Translations under genes and position numbers: made by a program
Notes under the pieces: model-generated
What the model saw: the letters and a program-made list of their open reading frames with translations, nothing else
What the model was told of the DNA's origin: nothing
Databases searched by the model: none
Shown here: in pieces, positions 5,292-9,070 of the stretch
How the letters are laid out: every line of letters starts with the position of its first letter
How positions within the stretch are numbered: the stretch's first letter is position 1
Assembly (NCBI GenBank): GCA_030146905.1
Contig: JASLAV010000994.1
Span: 1-9,070, forward strand
Length of the DNA: 9,070 nucleotides
From: Lentzea sp.
GTDB lineage: Bacteria; Actinomycetota; Actinomycetes; Mycobacteriales; Pseudonocardiaceae
Direction of reading: 5' to 3'

Positions 5292-6395
5292 ATGACCTTC
5301 ACGGCACGTCGGCTCAACCGCGCCACGCTCGACCGGCAGATGCTGCTGCGGCGTGAACCGGTCGGCCCGCTGACGGCCGTGGACAGGGTCGTCGCGATCC
5401 AGGCACAGGAACCCGCGTCGCCCTACATCGCGCTGTGGAACAGGATCGAGGGCTTCGACCCCGCCGGCCTGGACGAGGCGTTCACGAGCGGGGCGGTCCG
5501 CAAGGCATCGCTCATGCGGATCACCCTGCACGCCGTCACCGCCGCCGACCACGAGGTGTTCCACCACGCGATGCTGCCCGCCCTCAGGGCGTCGCGGCTG
5601 TACGACAAGCGGTTCAAGGGCATGGACGTCACGATCGAGCAGGTCGACGCGCTGCTGGAGCACGTGCTGGAGTTCGCGTCCGCACCGCGGCAGAAGGCCG
5701 AGATCGAGGCGCTGCTGCACTCGCACGCCGGCGACGTCGGCCGGCCCGGCGTCTGGTGGGCGCTGCGGACCTACGGCGGGCTCGTGCACGCACCGACCGG
5801 CGGGCCGTGGTCGTTCGGGCTGCGACCGTCCTACCAGGCCGTGACGACCGAGCCGCGCGAACGGACGGCGGCGCTGGCCGAGATGCTCCGCCGCTACCTC
5901 ACCGGGTTCGGGCCCGCGACCGTCCTCGACATGAACCAGTTCACCACGCTGCCGCGCACCGAGATCCGGGAAGCACTGGAGCGGCTGGACCTCGTGCGGT
6001 ACGGCGACCACTACGACGTTCCCGGCCGGACGGTCCCCGACGAGGACACCCCGGCGCCACCGAGGCTGATGGCCATGTGGGACAGCACGTTGCTCGCCTA
6101 CGCCGACCGCGGCCGGATGATCCCCGAGCAGTACCGGAAGGTGGTCATCCGCAGCAACGGCGACACCCTGCCGACCCTGCTCGTCGACGGGTACGTGGCC
6201 GGGGTCTGGCGCCCGGCCGGGGACGGCGGGATCGAGGTGACGTCGTTCCACGCGCTCACCGAGGACCAGTGGACCGGTGTCGCGGAGGAGGCGGCGGCGT
6301 TGCACAAGTTCCTCGGCGACCGCGAACCGCAGGTCTACCGGCGTTACGCGCGGTGGTGGAACGACCTCCCCGCCCACGACGTGCGCGTCGTGTGA
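5292..6395 (+). CDS. AlkZ-like winged-helix DNA glycosylase (HTH_42 superfamily)
   Basis: A 367-residue protein of the winged-helix HTH_42/DUF1006 superfamily, which includes AlkZ of Streptomyces sahachiroi, the glycosylase that unhooks azinomycin B interstrand crosslinks, and E. coli YcaQ. The N-terminal part has the family sequence AVDRVVAIQAQEPASPYIAL (29-48). It places Q37-x-Q39 exactly where AlkZ carries its catalytic QxQ motif; YcaQ-type members have QxD. A middle segment shows TGFGPATVLDMNQFTTLPRT and later winged-helix repeats, and MAMWDSTLLAYADRGRMIP is another conserved block of this family. Length is typical (about 360-400). ATG at 5292 has GAGGA 9 nt upstream. Only 15 bp separate it from the mmpL stop, so the two are probably one operon under the divergent MarR. 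Many uncharacterised members exist, so glycosylase activity and substrate are inferred. Context suggests protection against a genotoxic compound. Confidence 0.88.
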   Translation: MTFTARRLNRATLDRQMLLRREPVGPLTAVDRVVAIQAQEPASPYIALWNRIEGFDPAGLDEAFTSGAVRKASLMRITLHAVTAADHEVFHHAMLPALRASRLYDKRFKGMDVTIEQVDALLEHVLEFASAPRQKAEIEALLHSHAGDVGRPGVWWALRTYGGLVHAPTGGPWSFGLRPSYQAVTTEPRERTAALAEMLRRYLTGFGPATVLDMNQFTTLPRTEIREALERLDLVRYGDHYDVPGRTVPDEDTPAPPRLMAMWDSTLLAYADRGRMIPEQYRKVVIRSNGDTLPTLLVDGYVAGVWRPAGDGGIEVTSFHALTEDQWTGVAEEAAALHKFLGDREPQVYRRYARWWNDLPAHDVRVV

Positions 6396-6414
6396 GTGCT
6401 GGAGCCGCTCACAC
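6390..6414 (+). terminator. Hairpin overlapping the stop codon of the AlkZ-like gene
   Basis: GTGTGAG (6390-6396) and CTCACAC (6408-6414) form a perfect 7-bp stem with an 11-nt loop. The TGA stop (6393-6395) lies inside the 5' arm. There is no following T-run, which is usual for actinobacterial hairpin terminators. It sits where the mmpL operon should end, before the kdp leader. Confidence 0.45.
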
Positions 6415-6442
6415 CACGTGACCGCGTTGTGCCCTGACGGAT

Positions 6443-6580
6443 GAGACCCTGGTCTCCCCGGCCTCAAGAACGCGTAAAAGCCGCCCCCACCACCGTAAGG
6501 ACCCTGTCAGGCACCGCCTGATCGGGTATCTCGTGACGCACGCTTCCGGCGTCATCAAGAAACCTTGTCGTTGAAGGGAG
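6443..6580 (+). promoter_or_regulatory. kdp operon leader with several dyads
   Basis: The 192 bp between the AlkZ-like gene and the kdp operon (6396-6587) contain no gene but several structured elements. GAGACC (6443-6448) and GGTCTC (6451-6456) form a 6+6 inverted repeat with a 2-bp centre. TCAGGC (6507-6512) and GCCTGA (6516-6521) form a perfect 6+6 dyad with a 3-bp centre, flanked symmetrically by CCC (6502-6504) and GGG (6524-6526). CGTAA occurs at 6473 and 6494, 21 bp (two helical turns) apart, as might suit an OmpR-type regulator such as KdpE. A weak promoter may be CTGTCA (6504-6509) and TATCTC (6527-6532) with a 17-bp spacer, which would put the dyad over the promoter. A strong Shine-Dalgarno AAGGGAG lies at 6574-6580. 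Assignments to KdpE or to an RNA switch are speculative; I recognise no known riboswitch core. Confidence 0.4.
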
Positions 6581-6587
6581 CGGCGTC

Positions 6588-6671
6588 ATGGCCGACCTGG
6601 CCTACGCGTTGCTGCTGATCGGGAGTTTCGTCGTGCTGGGCCTGACGGTGCGTGGACTGGAGAGGTTGTGA
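6588..6671 (+). CDS. 27-residue membrane microprotein at head of kdp operon
   Basis: A short frame of 27 codons, below usual gene-calling limits. It starts with ATG at 6588, 7 nt after a strong Shine-Dalgarno (AAGGGAG, 6574-6580), and its TGA stop overlaps the kdpF GTG start by 4 bp (GTGA), the same coupling used by the other kdp genes. The peptide is MADLAYALLLIG (1-12), then a hydrophobic run to about residue 20, then a basic end with R22 and R26 closing in GLERL. This predicts one transmembrane helix with the N-terminus outside (D3) and the C-terminus inside. It is not KdpF: KdpF follows as a separate frame and has its own RPEKF end. A role as an extra small subunit or a leader peptide setting translation of kdpFABC is inference. 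I recall similar short hydrophobic peptides ending in ERL upstream of kdpF elsewhere but cannot verify this here. Confidence 0.7.
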   Translation: MADLAYALLLIGSFVVLGLTVRGLERL

Positions 6672-6766
6672 GCACGGGACTCGCGGCGAACGCCGTGGCG
6701 GGCGTGCTCGCCCTCCTGCTGATCGTCTACCTGGTCATCGCACTCGTCAGGCCGGAGAAGTTCTGA
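6668..6766 (+). CDS. kdpF: K+-transporting ATPase subunit KdpF
   Basis: A 32-residue single-span membrane peptide that stabilises the KdpFABC potassium pump; in E. coli KdpF sits against KdpA. Residues 9-27 form one hydrophobic helix ([15 protein letters not shown]), and the peptide ends RPEKF, the characteristic KdpF C-terminus (RPE-x-F). Length agrees with the 29-residue E. coli protein. The start is GTG at 6668-6670, overlapping the stop of the preceding microprotein, with GGAG at 6659-6662. Its TGA stop (6764-6766) shares one base with the kdpA ATG (TGATG), so translation is very likely coupled. Confidence 0.93.
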   Translation: MSTGLAANAVAGVLALLLIVYLVIALVRPEKF

Positions 6767-8388
6767 TGTCACCCCTCGTGGCCGGCCTCCTGCAGGCCGG
6801 CCTCCTCGTCGCGGCCCTGGCGGCCGTGTACCGGCCCCTCGGCGACCACATGGCCCGCGTCTTCCGGGCGAAGAGCCATCTGAAGCTCGAACGAGCCGTC
6901 TACCGGTTCGCGCGGATCGACCCGGACGCCGAGCAGAAGTGGAGCACCTACGCGTACGGCGTGCTGGGCTTCTCCTTCGTCGGCATCGTGTTCTTGTACG
7001 TGATCCAACGCATCCAGTCCTTGCTGCCGCTCGACTTCGGCCGTGGGAACGTGCCGGAAGGCATGGCGTTCAACACCGCCATCAGCTTCGTGTCCAACAC
7101 GAACTGGCAGTCGTACGTGCCGGAAGCCGTCATGGGCCACGCGGTCCAGATGATCGGCCTGACCGTGCAGAACTTCGTGTCCGCGGCGGTCGGGCTGGCC
7201 GTGGCGGTGGCCCTCGTGCGCGGGTTCACCAGGAGCCGCACCGACAGGCTCGGCAACTTCTGGGTCGACCTCACCCGCGGCACCGTCCGGATCCTGCTGC
7301 CCATCGCGTTCGCCGGTGCGATCGTGCTGATCGCGTTCGGCGTCACCATGAGCCTCAAGTCCGGTGTGGACGTCGACGGCCGGCTGGTCGCCAACGCCCC
7401 GGTGGCCAGCCAGGAGGTCATCAAGGAGCTCGGCACCAACGGCGGCGGTGTCCTCAACGCGAACTCCGCCCACCCGTTCGAGAACCCGGGCGAGTGGACG
7501 AACCTCATCGAGATCTTCCTGATCCTCGCGATCCCGGTCGCCCTCACCCGCACGTTCGGGCGGCTCGTCGGCGAGAAGAGGCAGGGCTACGTCCTGCTCG
7601 GCGTCATGGGCGTGATCTGGACGGCGATGCTCGCGGTCATCTGGGCCGCGGAGGCGAACGGGCTCAGGCCGCTGGAAGGCAAGGAGCTGCGGTTCGGCAT
7701 CCCCGGCAGCGCGATCTTCGCGAACGCCACCACCGGCACCTCGACGGGCGCGGTCAACTCGTCGCACGACAGCTACACCGGGCTCGGCGGCGGTGCCGCC
7801 CTGCTCAACATGCTGTTCGGCGAGATGACGCCGGGCGGTGTCGGCACGGGGCTCTACAGCATCCTGGTGATGGCGATCATCGCGATGTTCCTGGCGGGAC
7901 TCATGGTCGGCCGCACGCCCGAGTACCTCGGCAAGAAGCTGGGGCGCAGGGAGGTCACGGCCGCGGCGGTCTCGATCCTCGCGATGCCGTCGGTGCTGCT
8001 GATCGGCGCGGGCGTCGCGGCGGTCCTGCCGGGCACGCGGGCCGCTCTCAACAACCCCGGCGCGCACGGGCTCTCGGAGATCCTCTACGCCTACGCGTCG
8101 GCGTCGAACAACAACGGCAGCGCGTTCGCCGGCATCACGGTGACCAGCGACTGGTTCCAGTCGTCGCTCGGCCTCTGCATGCTGTTCGGCCGGTTCGTCC
8201 CGATCGTCGCGGTGCTCGCCCTCGCCGGATCGCTGGCACAGCAGCGGAAGGTGCCGGTCACGGCGGGCACGCTGCCCACCACCGGGCCACTGTTCGCGAC
8301 ACTGCTCACCGGCTCGATCGTGCTGGTCGCCGCGCTGACGTTCGTCCCCGCACTCGCACTCGGTCCCATCGCGGAGGCACTGCTGTGA
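6766..8388 (+). CDS. kdpA: K+-transporting ATPase subunit KdpA (ion-conducting subunit)
   Basis: The potassium-binding and translocating subunit of the high-affinity KdpFABC pump, related to the SKT (Trk/Ktr/HKT) superfamily. At 540 residues it is close to the 557 of E. coli. About ten transmembrane helices surround four pore loops, all visible: SNTNWQSY (N111-S116), [20 protein letters not shown] (T224-G228 at the filter), GTSTGAV with [10 protein letters not shown] just after (G324-V330), and [11 protein letters not shown] (A446-G456). The near-invariant asparagines and glycines of the selectivity filter are intact. The residues after TNGGG are Val-Leu rather than the Phe-Phe of E. coli. 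ATG at 6766 has GGAGAAG (6754-6760) upstream. The stop TGA overlaps the kdpB GTG by 4 bp. In relatives the operon is induced by K+ limitation through KdpD/KdpE. Confidence 0.97.
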   Translation: MSPLVAGLLQAGLLVAALAAVYRPLGDHMARVFRAKSHLKLERAVYRFARIDPDAEQKWSTYAYGVLGFSFVGIVFLYVIQRIQSLLPLDFGRGNVPEGMAFNTAISFVSNTNWQSYVPEAVMGHAVQMIGLTVQNFVSAAVGLAVAVALVRGFTRSRTDRLGNFWVDLTRGTVRILLPIAFAGAIVLIAFGVTMSLKSGVDVDGRLVANAPVASQEVIKELGTNGGGVLNANSAHPFENPGEWTNLIEIFLILAIPVALTRTFGRLVGEKRQGYVLLGVMGVIWTAMLAVIWAAEANGLRPLEGKELRFGIPGSAIFANATTGTSTGAVNSSHDSYTGLGGGAALLNMLFGEMTPGGVGTGLYSILVMAIIAMFLAGLMVGRTPEYLGKKLGRREVTAAAVSILAMPSVLLIGAGVAAVLPGTRAALNNPGAHGLSEILYAYASASNNNGSAFAGITVTSDWFQSSLGLCMLFGRFVPIVAVLALAGSLAQQRKVPVTAGTLPTTGPLFATLLTGSIVLVAALTFVPALALGPIAEALL

Positions 8389-9070
8389 CCACCACGCTCC
8401 GGAAACCGGCTCCACAGCAGGAGAAGGCACCCGCCAGGCCCGGCATCGCCGCGGCGGTCCCCGAGGCGCTGCGGAAGCTCCACCCCGCCCACCAGCTGCG
8501 CAGTCCCGTCATGTTCGTCGTGTGGGTGGGCTCGGTGCTCGTCACCGTGTTCGCGGTGGTCGACCCGAGCGTGTTCACCGTCGCCGTGGCGCTGTGGCTG
8601 TGGGCCACCGTGCTGTTCGCGAACCTCGCCGAGGCCGTCGCGGAAGGACGCGGCAAGGCGCAGGCGGACTCGTTGCGCAAGACCAAGAAGGACGCCGTCG
8701 CACGGATGCTGAACGGTGACACCGTCGCCGGCACCGAGCTCAAGATCGGTGACCTGGTCGTGGTCGAGGCCGGTGAGGTCATCCCCGGCGACGGCGACGT
8801 GGTCGAGGGCATCGCGACCGTCGACGAGTCCGCGATCACCGGCGAGTCCGCGCCCGTCATCCGCGAGTCGGGAGGCGACCGGTGCGCGGTCACCGGCGGC
8901 ACGACGGTGCTGTCCGACCGGATCGTCGTCAGGATCACGACCAGACCCGGCGAGTCCTTCGTGGACCGGATGATCGCGCTGGTCGAAGGCGCGCAACGGC
9001 AGAAGACGCCGAACGAGATCGCGCTGACGATCCTGCTGTCCACGCTGACGATCATCTTCCTGCTCGCCGT
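8385..9070 (+). CDS. kdpB: K+-transporting P-type ATPase subunit KdpB (5' third only)
   Basis: The catalytic P-type ATPase subunit that hydrolyses ATP to drive KdpA. The visible 228 residues cover an N-terminal tail (1-40), transmembrane helices 1 and 2 (about 41-59 and 62-84), the actuator domain (about 90-205) and the start of TM3 (from about 212, following [17 protein letters not shown]). The A-domain motif TGES is T152-S155, within [12 protein letters not shown]. In E. coli KdpB the Ser of this motif (Ser162) is phosphorylated to shut the pump off at high K+; S155 is the equivalent position. The phosphorylated-Asp motif (DKTG) lies beyond the right edge. The start is GTG at 8385-8387 with Shine-Dalgarno GGAGG (8373-8377) 7 nt upstream, overlapping the kdpA stop. 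kdpC, and perhaps kdpD/kdpE, should follow outside the window. Confidence 0.97.
   Translation, partial: MTTTLRKPAPQQEKAPARPGIAAAVPEALRKLHPAHQLRSPVMFVVWVGSVLVTVFAVVDPSVFTVAVALWLWATVLFANLAEAVAEGRGKAQADSLRKTKKDAVARMLNGDTVAGTELKIGDLVVVEAGEVIPGDGDVVEGIATVDESAITGESAPVIRESGGDRCAVTGGTTVLSDRIVVRITTRPGESFVDRMIALVEGAQRQKTPNEIALTILLSTLTIIFLLA

Noticed and set aside
4275..6467. 730-codon minus-strand open frame opposite mmpL and the AlkZ-like gene
   Set aside because: Shadow of two well-supported plus-strand genes; typical of high-GC DNA, and its His/Arg/Gln-rich product matches no family.
6396..6587. c-di-AMP (ydaO-type) riboswitch in the kdp leader
   Set aside because: The leader is short and I see none of the conserved core of that riboswitch class; only simple dyads are present.
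6548..6589. Direct repeat GGCGTCAT at 6548 and 6582 upstream of the kdp microprotein
   Set aside because: Only 8 bp, and the second copy includes the start codon; chance is the simplest explanation.
6769..8430. 553-codon minus-strand open frame opposite kdpA
   Set aside because: Exact shadow of kdpA, whose four pore motifs leave no doubt about the coding strand.

Overview
The window is GC-rich chromosomal DNA from an actinomycete, most likely a Pseudonocardiales-type organism such as a Lentzea or Saccharothrix relative; that placement is inference. The support is the strong G/C bias at third codon positions, frequent GTG starts, tightly overlapping stop/start codons, and a mycothiol-dependent maleylpyruvate isomerase-type protein, since mycothiol is an actinobacterial thiol.

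Layout. (1) The left edge carries the 5' part of a GNAT acetyltransferase gene on the minus strand. (2) About 460 bp without a gene follows (roughly 405-862). It holds a degenerate tandem repeat with a period near 36 bp, an imperfect palindrome, and two inverted DnaA-box-like 9-mers. (3) A minus-strand two-gene operon (863-2166) encodes an ECF sigma factor with a C-terminal SnoaL-like domain and, 11 bp downstream, a small VOC (glyoxalase-fold) protein whose ribosome-binding site includes the sigma gene's stop codon. (4) Divergent from it is a DinB/MDMPI-fold protein gene (2222-2812). (5) A MarR-family regulator gene (2805-3248, minus) overlaps it tail to tail. It is divergent from an MMPL/RND-type exporter gene (3303-5276), which is followed after 15 bp by an AlkZ-like (HTH_42) DNA glycosylase gene (5292-6395). 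The 54-bp marR/mmpL gap holds four alternating 5-bp half-sites in exact 8-bp register, a good candidate operator. (6) After a hairpin and a 192-bp leader with several dyads comes the kdp potassium-uptake operon: an unannotated 27-residue membrane microprotein, kdpF, kdpA and the 5' third of kdpB, all with overlapping reading frames. kdpC and probably kdpDE should lie beyond the right edge.

How the genes fit together. The marR-mmpL-alkZ-like unit looks like a regulated efflux-plus-DNA-repair cassette, as would suit defence against a DNA-alkylating small molecule; this is inference from gene order and from a QxQ motif at residues 37-39. The kdp genes form a high-affinity K+ pump normally induced by K+ limitation. 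The two most worthwhile leads are the microprotein ahead of kdpF and the efflux/glycosylase operon with its half-site array. No CRISPR array, transposase, integrase, tRNA or rRNA was seen.
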